Assembly (NCBI GenBank): GCA_022072615.1
Contig: JAJVHS010000052.1
Location: 1-64,000, forward strand
DNA from: Phycisphaerales bacterium
GTDB taxonomy: Bacteria; Planctomycetota; Phycisphaerae; Phycisphaerales; UBA1924
Reading direction: 5' to 3'
Length of the DNA: 64,000 nt
This document shows positions 21,597 to 29,932 of the stretch, one piece after another; the first letter of the stretch is position 1; each line of letters starts with the position of its first letter. Made by a program: the position numbers and the translations under genes. The notes beneath the pieces were generated by a model, which saw only the letters and a list, made by a program, of their open reading frames with translations, searched no databases and had not been told where the DNA came from.

Positions 21597-23339
21597 TCAG
21601 CGGTTCGACAGGAGGCGCGAGATTTTGGTGGTGATGACCGGCGAGCCCTGGTCGTTGAGCACGCGGTTGATGCCGCTGTTGGGTTTCCCGTTGAGGCGGA
21701 CGGCGATCATGTTGCGGAGGCGCACGCCCGGCGCGTCGGGGGCTTCGATGGCTCGGTCGGCGATGATGGGCGCGTCCCAGAAGACGCAGTAGACGCCGAG
21801 GCCGGCGGCGTCGTGTTCCTTCACGTGGTCGGCGACCTTGTACGAGGCGTAGCCGCGGACCGGGCCGTTCATCCAGGCGTCCTGCGACGGCGGGTCGTAG
21901 GGCATTTCCGACTGGTAGAAGTAGACGCGACCGCGTTCGCCGAGCCAGAGTGTCTGGTACTCGTGGCAGTGCTCGACGAAGAGCCCGTACATGGTGACGT
22001 CGTCGCCGTGGACGATGAGGCCGTTCTCGTTGCGATTGGAGTCCCACTCGGCGCCGGCGCCGTGGTCGGCTCGCCAGAGCCAGAGGTTGTCGCCGACGAC
22101 GTGGGAGGAGTGGATGGTGACGAAGGCTCGGCAGCGGCCGTTGGCGGCGCCGCCGGCTCGGCAGAAGAGGTCGTGCAGGAAGGTCGGGTCCTTCGAGTGG
22201 TCGTTGCGGGAGCCGGGCTGACCGACTTCGACGAGCGTGGGCGATACCTCGTCGCGGGCCTCGATCAGCAGGCCGCCGACCTTGAGCCCGTCGACGTCGG
22301 CGAGGCTGAGCACGACGTTGCCCGCGGCGGCGACAAGTGTCGGGTAGCCGAGCCCGAGGACCACGGTCTGCGGCCGCGTCACGCGCAGGGGCGCGTCGAT
22401 CGAGTAGATCCCGGGGGTGAAGAGCAGGTGCCGGCCGGCGTCGAGCGCGGCGTTGATGGTGGCGGCGCTGTCGCGGTCGGGGCGCGCGATGTGGAAGCGG
22501 TCGATCGGGATGCGGTCGCCGGATGCGGGGCCGCCCTGCCAGGAAACGCCGGCTCGGTCGGTCGCCAGGTCGGGCACCATGACGAAGTAGCGGTCGTTAT
22601 CGAGCACGAGGAAGGGTTTCTCTCGCACCAGCGGCGTGCGGTCGATGACGGTGTAGGGATGGTCGGGCCAGTGTCCCTGCGGCGGGCTGCTGGTCCCGAC
22701 AAAGACCATGTTCCAGTTGCCGCCCTGCCAGCGGCCCCAGTCGGCGTTGCGCGAGAACCACTGCTGCTGCGAGCCGGAGTTGATGGTGCCGTCGATGACG
22801 GAATCGGCGAGGAAGCCGCCGCTCGACCAGCCGCCGTCCCAGAGGTTGACGCTGCCCTTGACATGAACGCGGCGCAGGGCGGAGGCCTGCGAGACCGCCC
22901 AGGTGATCGGTTCATCGGCCCGGGCGGGGGCGATGGCGAGGTTCTCGACGCACCGCCAGAAGTTGCACGTCGCGTTGCGGTTGCGCATCCAGGCGGCGCG
23001 TGACTCGAGCACGCCGTCGATCTGCGTGTCATCGGGATGGAGGCCCAGCCCCGCGACCTGGGTGTAGAAGCCGACAGGGATGGTGAGCGAGTGGCGACCG
23101 GGCCTGAGCAGGATGGCGTGCCGTCCGGGCCCGAACTGGGCTTTTTCCTGCTGGGCGAAGATCGCGTCGATCTGTGCCTGGGCGGTGGGGGAGCCGGGTT
23201 CGATGACGAGGACGTTTGGCCCGAAATCGGGCTGGGCGGCGAGGGCGGAGGTTGCCGCGGCGACGATCGCGGACGCGACCAGCGGGGCGGTCGCGCGGTG
23301 GGGTCTGTTGTGGTCTGAATGTCCGCGTGGCGTCTGCAT
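21597..23339 (-). CDS. secreted GH55-like / right-handed beta-helix protein
   Basis: 580 residues with a signal peptide (cut near ALAAQ, residue 35). The repeats and blocks such as PGRHSLTIPVGFYTQVAGLG, SGSQQQWFSRNADWGRW, ATINAALDAGRHLLFTPGIY, MYGLFVEHCHEYQTLW and EMPYDPPSQDAWM match a family found in actinomycetes and planctomycetes and annotated as coagulation-factor-5/8-type or adenylyl-cyclase-like. It is related to GH55 exo-beta-1,3-glucanases with twin pectate-lyase-like beta helices. A role in polysaccharide breakdown outside the cell is likely; catalytic residues were not identified. It stands alone at the edge of the accessory island. Confidence 0.75.
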   Translation of the reverse strand: MQTPRGHSDHNRPHRATAPLVASAIVAAATSALAAQPDFGPNVLVIEPGSPTAQAQIDAIFAQQEKAQFGPGRHAILLRPGRHSLTIPVGFYTQVAGLGLHPDDTQIDGVLESRAAWMRNRNATCNFWRCVENLAIAPARADEPITWAVSQASALRRVHVKGSVNLWDGGWSSGGFLADSVIDGTINSGSQQQWFSRNADWGRWQGGNWNMVFVGTSSPPQGHWPDHPYTVIDRTPLVREKPFLVLDNDRYFVMVPDLATDRAGVSWQGGPASGDRIPIDRFHIARPDRDSAATINAALDAGRHLLFTPGIYSIDAPLRVTRPQTVVLGLGYPTLVAAAGNVVLSLADVDGLKVGGLLIEARDEVSPTLVEVGQPGSRNDHSKDPTFLHDLFCRAGGAANGRCRAFVTIHSSHVVGDNLWLWRADHGAGAEWDSNRNENGLIVHGDDVTMYGLFVEHCHEYQTLWLGERGRVYFYQSEMPYDPPSQDAWMNGPVRGYASYKVADHVKEHDAAGLGVYCVFWDAPIIADRAIEAPDAPGVRLRNMIAVRLNGKPNSGINRVLNDQGSPVITTKISRLLSNR

Positions 23340-23662
23340 GCGCAGGCGAGTGTACTCCCGGCGGTCGAGCGGGAATGTGCGGGCGCGATGGCACCGCGCC
23401 CGCGCGGCTTGCGCACGGCGGCGAGGCGATTCTCCGAGCGAGCGCCCCGGAAGCGCACGCCGCGGAGCACGGTTGTTTCCGGTCCTGTTCGCGACCCCTC
23501 ACAAGACCCGGCGAAGCTCGAAACGGCGTGGACGCGCTGGATCGCGCGGGCACGTCAATCGCTTCATGCGAACATCGCGTGCGTCGGGGCCAGCAAAACC
23601 CGAAATTTCCGGCTGGTCGGGGGAAAGGTCGCGGAGGGGCGCTGAGTTGAACACCGCGACCG
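23340..23662. other. intergenic stretch, nothing recognised
   Basis: 323 bp upstream of the GH55-like gene and downstream of the lipoprotein gene, both on the minus strand. No domain, RNA or strong hairpin seen; it should contain the promoter of the GH55-like gene. Confidence 0.5.
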
Positions 23663-24331
23663 TCAGGGCTTGCCTGGCTCGGGTTTGCTTGGCTCGGTTT
23701 TGGCGGGCTCGGATTTGGCTGGCTCGGGCGTGGTCGTGGGCGGGGGGGACTTGAGCCTCCCGAGCAGTTCATCGAGCCGCCGGGCGACGAGGGTCGAGGT
23801 CGCGTCGTCCTTGGGAGCTTCGATGGAGCCGGAGAGCTCGGCGGGGCCGAGGCGGTCGGCGAAGCCCGGGGTCGATCCGAGGAAACGCAGCGTGGCGCCG
23901 CGCATGTCGCCCGCGAAGGTGGCGTCGCCGGGGTCGGAATCGGGAAGCAGGAACCCGCCGCCGCCGTACATGCCGATCTGCCCGCGGGAGATGATGACGA
24001 GCCTCACCGCCACCGAGCAGGCGGTGTGATCGATCGGGGTCTCGCCGGCTTCGGGCGAGATGAACAGGTGAACGTGCAGGATCTGCCCGGACGAGTCGTT
24101 GAGGGGGGCGCCGAGCGCGAGCACTTCCCTCGGGAGGTCGGTGAGGTAGATGTCGGCGGTGTTCTTGTCGAGGGACGAGTAGGCCCGGAGCGTGGGGAGC
24201 AGTTGCAGGTCGAACTGGTTGTTGACCGATCGGGCGGTGATGGGACCGGCTCCGGTCAGGCCGCACCCGCCGAGGGCGAGGCCGAGCACCGCCATCCCGC
24301 ACCACGCCGCAAGGCAAAGGAGAGTCTTCAT
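23663..24331 (-). CDS. lipoprotein of unknown function
   Basis: 222 residues. The lipobox LALGGC puts the lipidated Cys at residue 23. A mixed alpha/beta domain follows (about 30-190), and the tail is an EPAKSEPAKTEPSKPEP repeat of about 25 residues, probably a periplasmic spacer. No family is recognised. It may be anchored facing the periplasm. It is divergently placed from the secreted TPR gene at 24584, sharing a 252-bp promoter region. Confidence 0.75.
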   Translation of the reverse strand: MKTLLCLAAWCGMAVLGLALGGCGLTGAGPITARSVNNQFDLQLLPTLRAYSSLDKNTADIYLTDLPREVLALGAPLNDSSGQILHVHLFISPEAGETPIDHTACSVAVRLVIISRGQIGMYGGGGFLLPDSDPGDATFAGDMRGATLRFLGSTPGFADRLGPAELSGSIEAPKDDATSTLVARRLDELLGRLKSPPPTTTPEPAKSEPAKTEPSKPEPGKP

Positions 24332-24583
24332 CGTGGATCTAGCAACGGTCCAGAACAGCAGGAATGCCAGCGAACGCCACGGTCGAGCATACCGCGGTTG
24401 TGCGGGCGGGGCGACCCGGGGCGTTCATATCCCGTTCGTGGGGGTCAGGAGGCCCGAGAACACGAGCGGAACGCGGCGCGGGGTTTCGCGTACCATGAAT
24501 GAGACCGTCGGGGGTTTCGCCGGTATAGATCGTGCTGCCACCGCTGGAACAGCGGGCCCGCGCGGCGCGAGGAGGCGGTTTGC

Positions 24584-25993
24584 ATGAACGCTGATCGTGC
24601 GATGTTCGGACGCCTGGGTCTTGTCGTTGCCGCGGTGTGCGGAACGTCCTCGACGCTGCTGGCGCAGGGGCCGCAGGCCCAGGTGATCCCGATGCCCGGT
24701 CGGACGGCTCAACCGGCGGTGCATCCGCCGACGATTCCGACGCGTCCGCAGCCGAGGCTGATCCTGGAGCCGGGCAAGCCGTGGGTGTACACGACGGTGC
24801 CGCAGCCGCTGGGGACGGTGCCGGTGGTGATCACCAGGGCGCCGCGACAGCACTCCCCGCAGTATCCCGGCTCTCCGTCTGGGTACCCGGCCTTTGAGCG
24901 GCCGTTCCGGACGGGCGGCGGCCTCGGCGGCGTTCCCGCCAAGTTTCCCAACGTGCTGAGCCGGTCGCCGTCGTACGTGAAGGAGACCTTCGGGCCGGTG
25001 CTGCCCAACCGCGGTCATCACGGCGGCGGGCCGTGGAGTTCGCCGGTCGAGACGCGTCCGCACTGGAACCGGGTCGGCGACACGCGGTCGATGATCGGTC
25101 CGTCGGGCGTGGTGTATTCGACGAACGGATCGTCGGTGACGGCGGGGGGCGCGGCGGTCTCGTCGGGACGGACGTACAGCGAGGGCAGTTCGTTCTCGGC
25201 GGACATCGACCTGGGGAACGTGCAGGTGCACATCGGGTCGCGGCCGCCGATCTGGCCCGCGTCGGGATCGTCGATCTGGGGGACGTACTGCTTTGACAGG
25301 CCCGACTGGAACGGCGGCGGTGGAGGCGGGACGGGCTGGTGCGGCACCAAGCCGCCGTGCTGGGACCCGTGCCGGCCGGTGTGCCCGCCGACGTGGGACA
25401 ACGGCTGGTGGACGTGGTACGACTCGGTGGGGTACTACGGGCCGGTGTACGGCACCAGCTGGATCAACTACGACCCGGCGCTGTTCTACCCGCCGTCGGT
25501 GACGGACCCCGCGCCGGCGGCCGATGCGTCGGCGGCGCAGCCCAGCGAACTCGACCAGCTCGTCGGCTTCGCGACGGCGCTGATGGTGGATGGCCGTTAC
25601 GGCGACGCGGCCAAGGCGCTGCGTGATTACATGCGCCGGGAGCCGACCGATGCGGGCGCGGGCCGGTGGCTCGCGATGGCGCTGCTGGCCCAGCGGAAGA
25701 CCAAGGACGCGGTGTACGAGTTCCTGCGCGCGTACGAATCGAGCGGCGCGCTGTCGGACCTGCCCCTCGAGTACGAGGCGATGGGGTTCGACCGGTCGGA
25801 TCTGCGCCGGATGTCGGGCCCGTTGATCACGTACGCGCGGGTGACGAAGTCGGCGGGCGCGTACCTGATGGCGTCTGTGATCATGGACGCCCGGGGGATG
25901 CAGGACCAGGCGAAGAAGCTGCTGACGGAAGCCCGGACGGCGGGGCTGGATGCGGGGCTTGCGGGCCGGGTTGAAGCGGGCTTCGCGAAGTAA
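24584..25993 (+). CDS. secreted Pro/Gly-rich TPR-type protein
   Basis: 469 residues; GAGGAGG precedes the ATG. Signal peptide (cut near LLAQG, residue 28), then about 280 residues rich in Pro, Gly, Tyr and Trp with a Cys/Trp cluster (WCGTKPPCWDPCRPVCPPTW, about 248-267). A C-terminal helical repeat domain follows from about 305 (LDQLVGFATALMVDGRYGDA, then AGRWLAMALLAQRKTKDAVY) that reads as TPR repeats. Planctomycetes have many such proteins; the role is unknown. It could be an extracytoplasmic scaffold. Confidence 0.75.
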   Translation: MNADRAMFGRLGLVVAAVCGTSSTLLAQGPQAQVIPMPGRTAQPAVHPPTIPTRPQPRLILEPGKPWVYTTVPQPLGTVPVVITRAPRQHSPQYPGSPSGYPAFERPFRTGGGLGGVPAKFPNVLSRSPSYVKETFGPVLPNRGHHGGGPWSSPVETRPHWNRVGDTRSMIGPSGVVYSTNGSSVTAGGAAVSSGRTYSEGSSFSADIDLGNVQVHIGSRPPIWPASGSSIWGTYCFDRPDWNGGGGGGTGWCGTKPPCWDPCRPVCPPTWDNGWWTWYDSVGYYGPVYGTSWINYDPALFYPPSVTDPAPAADASAAQPSELDQLVGFATALMVDGRYGDAAKALRDYMRREPTDAGAGRWLAMALLAQRKTKDAVYEFLRAYESSGALSDLPLEYEAMGFDRSDLRRMSGPLITYARVTKSAGAYLMASVIMDARGMQDQAKKLLTEARTAGLDAGLAGRVEAGFAK

Positions 25994-26041
25994 GCGGCGA
26001 GTGCGTCGCGTGTCCTCGGGACGTGGCGCCGCGCCTCAATC

Positions 26042-27685
26042 TCAATCGACGTACGGCGTGATGGCGTGGCGACCGTCGCGCGAGAGGACGGCCACGGGCT
26101 CGCGGAGCAGGCGATCGCGCATTTCCGTTGTGATCGGGATCGAGGCCGTCACCTGCGACGGAGCGGCGGCGGTGCCGGTTCGGGCGGTGACTTCGAGCCG
26201 GTCCTTTGCGATACAGATGGTCAGGCCGATTTCCATCCGCGGCGCGGAGGCGAGCACGAACTCATCGCTGAACGCGAGTTCCGTTTTCTCGCCGCCGAGG
26301 GCGGTGGCGTCGATGATGAGCTTCTTCTGCTCGTGGATGAGGACCTTGACGAAGGATCGATCCCGCACGCCCAGCCCCATTCCCGCGACGCCGGCGTGGG
26401 GGGTTCTGGAGAACCCGACGAGGCAGCCGATGACGGGCTCGTCGGCGCCGCGCTGCGAGGGTTCGACGAGCGGCGAGCGAGGACGCCGGGGATAGTCCAT
26501 GACGAGCGGACCGGGATTGGCGGGCTCGCCGGGCGGCGTGCGGATGTCCGTCTGCGAGTATTCGCCCGTTTGCGGCCAGCCGTACGAGATGAGTGTGTCG
26601 GCGTCCTGCTCCCAACCCCAGTCGACATAGTGGAAGGTGGACGTCCGTCCGTCGAGCCACTGCTTGAAGTCGGCATCGAGGCGTTCGCGGCCGAACAGTT
26701 CGTCGATCAGCCGGTCTGATTCCGCCTGGTGGGCGCCGTACAGGTTGAGACGGAACAGTTCGTCGCGCCAGAGGCGGAAGCGGCGGAGCCGGTCGGGGTC
26801 GGCGCTGAGGTAGGTGACGAGGAGGAAGCCCAGGTCGCGGCCGCCGCGCCGCCCGGCGAGGATGTCGGAGGCCGTGAACGGGCTTGCGCGGTACTGCTCG
26901 AGGCCCTGGTCGTACCAGTTGTTGACGGTGGGCTTGTCGACGACCGACATGGTGAGGCGGCGGTCCGTTTCGTCCCAGACGTGGTGCGCGACGGTGTCGG
27001 CGACGCCTTCGTAGTACCACCACGGGGTGGTCATGGTGGTGCCCTTGAGGCATATCTGGTAGAGGTGTGCGGCCTCGTGGAGCATGATGTACCGCTGGTG
27101 GTACTGGAGGCTCCCGCTTGGGTAGTTGAAGGCCGCGTTGAAGCGTTCGTAGGTGATGCCGCCGCCGCCGAAGTTCCACTCGATGCCGTCGGCGAGGAGC
27201 ACGGTTCTCAGCGAATCGATCGACGACGCGTAGATGACCGCCATGCGCCTGGATTCGATGCCGGGGAGCTCGCTGCCGAAGAGCTCGACGTAGTGCGGGT
27301 AGGCGAGTTCGAGGAGCACGAGCAGGTGCTCGGCTCGGGCGGCGTCGTAGTCGGTCTGCAGCGCGTAGTGCCGGCTGACGTACCACGAGAAGCCCGGCGC
27401 GTTCCTGAGAAGATCGCCGGAGTAGGTCGGCGGGATGCTCTGGCCGACGGGAATGACATCAACGGAGCGCGGCGTGGAGGATCGGCCGGAGGTGAGGATC
27501 TCGGCTCGGGTTTCGCTCGGCGCGGGGACGTTCGGGAGCGCGGGGACGTTCGGAAGCGCGGGCGTGTCCGGGAGCGCGGGCGAGGCGGGCGCGGGCTGGG
27601 CGTTGACCGGCACCGGCGCCTGGGCGATCAGGGTCACCGCGAGCGCAAACACGGCGGCTTGCCCGTTGCGGGCTGAGTGCATCAT
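26042..27685 (-). CDS. secreted zinc metallopeptidase-like protein (MA clan, HExxH)
   Basis: 547 residues from the ATG at 27685; the reading frame extends upstream but has no signal peptide there. Signal peptide to about residue 28, an Ala/Pro repeat linker (PALPNVPALPNVPAP), then a gluzincin-like domain with HEAAH at about 198-202 (IMLHEAAHLYQ) and the downstream YYEGVADTVAHH that supplies the third ligand and partner. This pattern is typical of planctomycete DUF1570/peptidase-MA-like proteins. The C-terminal 200 residues are beta-rich and may bind substrate. It converges on the TPR protein gene with only 48 bp between stops. Confidence 0.7.
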   Translation of the reverse strand: MMHSARNGQAAVFALAVTLIAQAPVPVNAQPAPASPALPDTPALPNVPALPNVPAPSETRAEILTSGRSSTPRSVDVIPVGQSIPPTYSGDLLRNAPGFSWYVSRHYALQTDYDAARAEHLLVLLELAYPHYVELFGSELPGIESRRMAVIYASSIDSLRTVLLADGIEWNFGGGGITYERFNAAFNYPSGSLQYHQRYIMLHEAAHLYQICLKGTTMTTPWWYYEGVADTVAHHVWDETDRRLTMSVVDKPTVNNWYDQGLEQYRASPFTASDILAGRRGGRDLGFLLVTYLSADPDRLRRFRLWRDELFRLNLYGAHQAESDRLIDELFGRERLDADFKQWLDGRTSTFHYVDWGWEQDADTLISYGWPQTGEYSQTDIRTPPGEPANPGPLVMDYPRRPRSPLVEPSQRGADEPVIGCLVGFSRTPHAGVAGMGLGVRDRSFVKVLIHEQKKLIIDATALGGEKTELAFSDEFVLASAPRMEIGLTICIAKDRLEVTARTGTAAAPSQVTASIPITTEMRDRLLREPVAVLSRDGRHAITPYVD

Positions 27686-27852
27686 CTGGCGGCGGCGCTC
27701 CGTGGGGTGCTTGTCCAGTCTGCAAGCGTACAGCGCCGCGACGGATCGGGGGTGGGGCGGCGGTGCGTGCGCGGGTGATGGCCGGCGACGGGGGTCCAGG
27801 AGCGCGAGCGATCTGGTAGAATGCGTCCGTCGGATCAACAAGGGGGTTTCGC

Positions 27853-28602
27853 ATGACACGGGTGACGGTCACCGTCTGTTCGGCGCTGTGCCTTCTGTGG
27901 TGCTCGTCGTGCAGGAGTTCCGAATCGACCGGGCCGACACCGCCGCCGGCGGAACCGCCCGCGGCGCAGCCGGGCCAGCCGCCCGCGGGCACGACGGACG
28001 CGGACGGCTGGATTGAGACGTACACGGTGGACCGATCGCGGCTGTCGCCGACGGGGGATGGCCGGTACTTCTCGCTGCGTCCGGGAAGGGTGCACCACTA
28101 CGCGGGCGAGAACTTCGTGCTCACGATCACGGTGCTGGATCAGACGCGAGTGGTCGATGGCGTGACCACGAGGATCGTCGAGGAGCGCGAGGAGGAGGAC
28201 GGGGATCTCTCCGAGATTTCTCGGAACTTCATGGCGATCGACCCGGCGACGGGGGATCTGTACTACTTCGGCGAGGAGGTCGACATCTACCGGCACGGGC
28301 AGGTTGTCGGCCACGAGGGCGCGTGGCTGTCGGGAAGCAACGGGGCTCGGTTCGGGATGCTCGTGCCGGGCCGGCCGCTGGCCGGGATGAAGTTCTACCA
28401 GGAGATCGCGCCGGGCGTGGCGATGGACCGGGCGACGGTGGTCGGGATCGATGAGCGCGTCGAAACCCCCGCGGGCGTGTTCGAGCACTGCCTGCACCTT
28501 GTGGAGACGTCGCCGCTCGAACCAGGCGAGAGCCACAAGTGGTTCGCGCCGGGCGTCGGCCTTGTCAAGGACGAGGATGCGGAGCTGACGGGCCGCACCT
28601 GA
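27853..28602 (+). CDS. lipoprotein of unknown function
   Basis: 249 residues. The lipobox LWCSSC gives a lipidated Cys near residue 20. A Pro-rich spacer (26-46) is followed by a beta-rich domain with the motif PGRVHHYAGENFVLTITVLD near 77 and FEHCLHLVETSPLEPGES near 209, ending in WFAPGVGLVKD. Similar endings occur in predicted outer-surface proteins that measure or hold a response value, but I cannot name the family. The gene diverges from the HExxH peptidase gene. Confidence 0.7.
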   Translation: MTRVTVTVCSALCLLWCSSCRSSESTGPTPPPAEPPAAQPGQPPAGTTDADGWIETYTVDRSRLSPTGDGRYFSLRPGRVHHYAGENFVLTITVLDQTRVVDGVTTRIVEEREEEDGDLSEISRNFMAIDPATGDLYYFGEEVDIYRHGQVVGHEGAWLSGSNGARFGMLVPGRPLAGMKFYQEIAPGVAMDRATVVGIDERVETPAGVFEHCLHLVETSPLEPGESHKWFAPGVGLVKDEDAELTGRT

Positions 28603-28803
28603 GCGGCAGTTGGGATTCTGCAGAACCGCGCCGCGCGTCGAGTGCGGCGGGCGGATGCCGCGCGGGTGGTCTGCGGGCCGCGAGCGCGATCTTGAGCACG
28701 CGCGGGACCGCTGGAACCGCGCCCACGTGCCAACATGAGCGATGTTTCATGGCGCCTTGGGTCAACCTACACCCCCGGTCGTTCCGGGGAAGGCGGGCTC
28801 GAC

Positions 28804-29340
28804 ATGCCAGCACGTGCCGATTCCAGCCGGGACCTGATCAGCGAGGACGGGGCTCTCGACCGAGCGACCTGGGTCGTTCAACGCGTCGCGTGGGCCGTCG
28901 CCGCGGTGCTCCTGGCGGCCGCGCTCGCGGGGCTTTTGGGCCGCGGGCCGCTGGGCGGCAGGGCCGTCACCAGTGCCGACGGGTCGATCAGCGTCGAGTA
29001 CGACCGGTATTTCCGAGCCGACGCGGTCAGCGACGTGCGCGTGACTCGGCTCGACCCGGTCGGCGAGAACACGACATCGCCGGTCACGCTGTACCTCCGC
29101 GGCGACGGGCTGATTCACTCGCTGCAATCCGCGTTCCTGGCTCCGTCGCCGATCGCCTCGCGCGCGGTTGGCGACGCGGTCGAGCTCGACTTTGCGCCGG
29201 GCACCCGGCCTTCGCCAACGGTCCCGCTGTTGCTGAGGCTGAAAGTGGAGGATCCGCGGGTCGCGACCCTGCTGTTCAGCTCGTCGCCGGATTTCGCACC
29301 GGCGAGCACCGCGGAGGTCAACCTCGTCGTGTACCCGTAG
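28804..29340 (+). CDS. membrane-anchored beta-domain protein paired with DUF421
   Basis: 178 residues from the ATG at 28804, which has GGAAGG upstream; a longer frame begins at 28735. One membrane segment (about 28-48, VAWAVAAVLLAAALAGLLG) precedes an extracytoplasmic beta domain (about 58-178). It ends 9 bp before the DUF421 gene, so the two are very likely cotranscribed and the products may interact at the membrane. No family name is known to me. Confidence 0.65.
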   Translation: MPARADSSRDLISEDGALDRATWVVQRVAWAVAAVLLAAALAGLLGRGPLGGRAVTSADGSISVEYDRYFRADAVSDVRVTRLDPVGENTTSPVTLYLRGDGLIHSLQSAFLAPSPIASRAVGDAVELDFAPGTRPSPTVPLLLRLKVEDPRVATLLFSSSPDFAPASTAEVNLVVYP

Positions 29341-29349
29341 GAGGCGTCG

Positions 29350-29817
29350 ATGGACGCGGTGATCAAGGCGGCTTTCATCTACCTGTTCCTCCTGGTGGTG
29401 TTCCGCCTGGCGGGACGGCGCTCGCTGAGCGAGATGACGACGTTCGACCTGCTGCTGCTGCTGATCGTCTCGGAAACGACGCAGCAGGCGATGGTGGGGG
29501 ACGATCACTCGGTCACGCGGGCCGTCGTCCTGATCGTGACGTTCGTCATGATCGACGTGGGGCTGTCGCTGCTCAAGCAGCGGTCGGACACGCTCGAGAA
29601 GTTCATGGAGGGGACGCCGGTGGTGCTCGTCGAGAACGGCCGGCCGATCAAGCGGACCATGGACAAGGAGCGGGTGGGGGAGGAGGACATCCTCGAGGTG
29701 GCCCGCGTGACGCGCGGGGTCATGAGCCTGGACCAGATCAAGTTCGCGGTGCTCGAGCGGTCCGGGAAGATCTCGATCATCACCGCCAAGAGCGTGAACA
29801 CCGGCGAAACGTCGTGA
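29350..29817 (+). CDS. DUF421 (YetF/YcaP-like) membrane protein
   Basis: 155 residues, with GGAGG 8 bases before the ATG. An N-terminal hydrophobic hairpin (about 5-20 and 33-50), a third segment near 58-75 ([18 protein letters not shown]) and a cytoplasmic alpha/beta domain with [12 protein letters not shown] near 87 and [20 protein letters not shown] near 118 identify the DUF421 family. Related proteins (YetF, SpoVA-associated) are membrane proteins of uncertain function. It follows the beta-domain membrane protein directly. Confidence 0.9.
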   Translation: MDAVIKAAFIYLFLLVVFRLAGRRSLSEMTTFDLLLLLIVSETTQQAMVGDDHSVTRAVVLIVTFVMIDVGLSLLKQRSDTLEKFMEGTPVVLVENGRPIKRTMDKERVGEEDILEVARVTRGVMSLDQIKFAVLERSGKISIITAKSVNTGETS

Positions 29818-29932
29818 GCCGCGGGTGTTTCATGCGGATAACCGGGCGTTCCATCGTTGTGCCCGATCGGAGCTACCTGTAGACTCACCGACGGGCCGCG
29901 TGCCCGTCTCGTCGGGACTGGGAGGGTGGTTC

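Noticed and set aside
21525-23003. Plus-strand gene of 492 codons opposite the GH55-like gene
   Set aside because: Val/Gly/Asp/Ala-rich shadow with no domain; the minus-strand gene has a signal peptide and clear family blocks.
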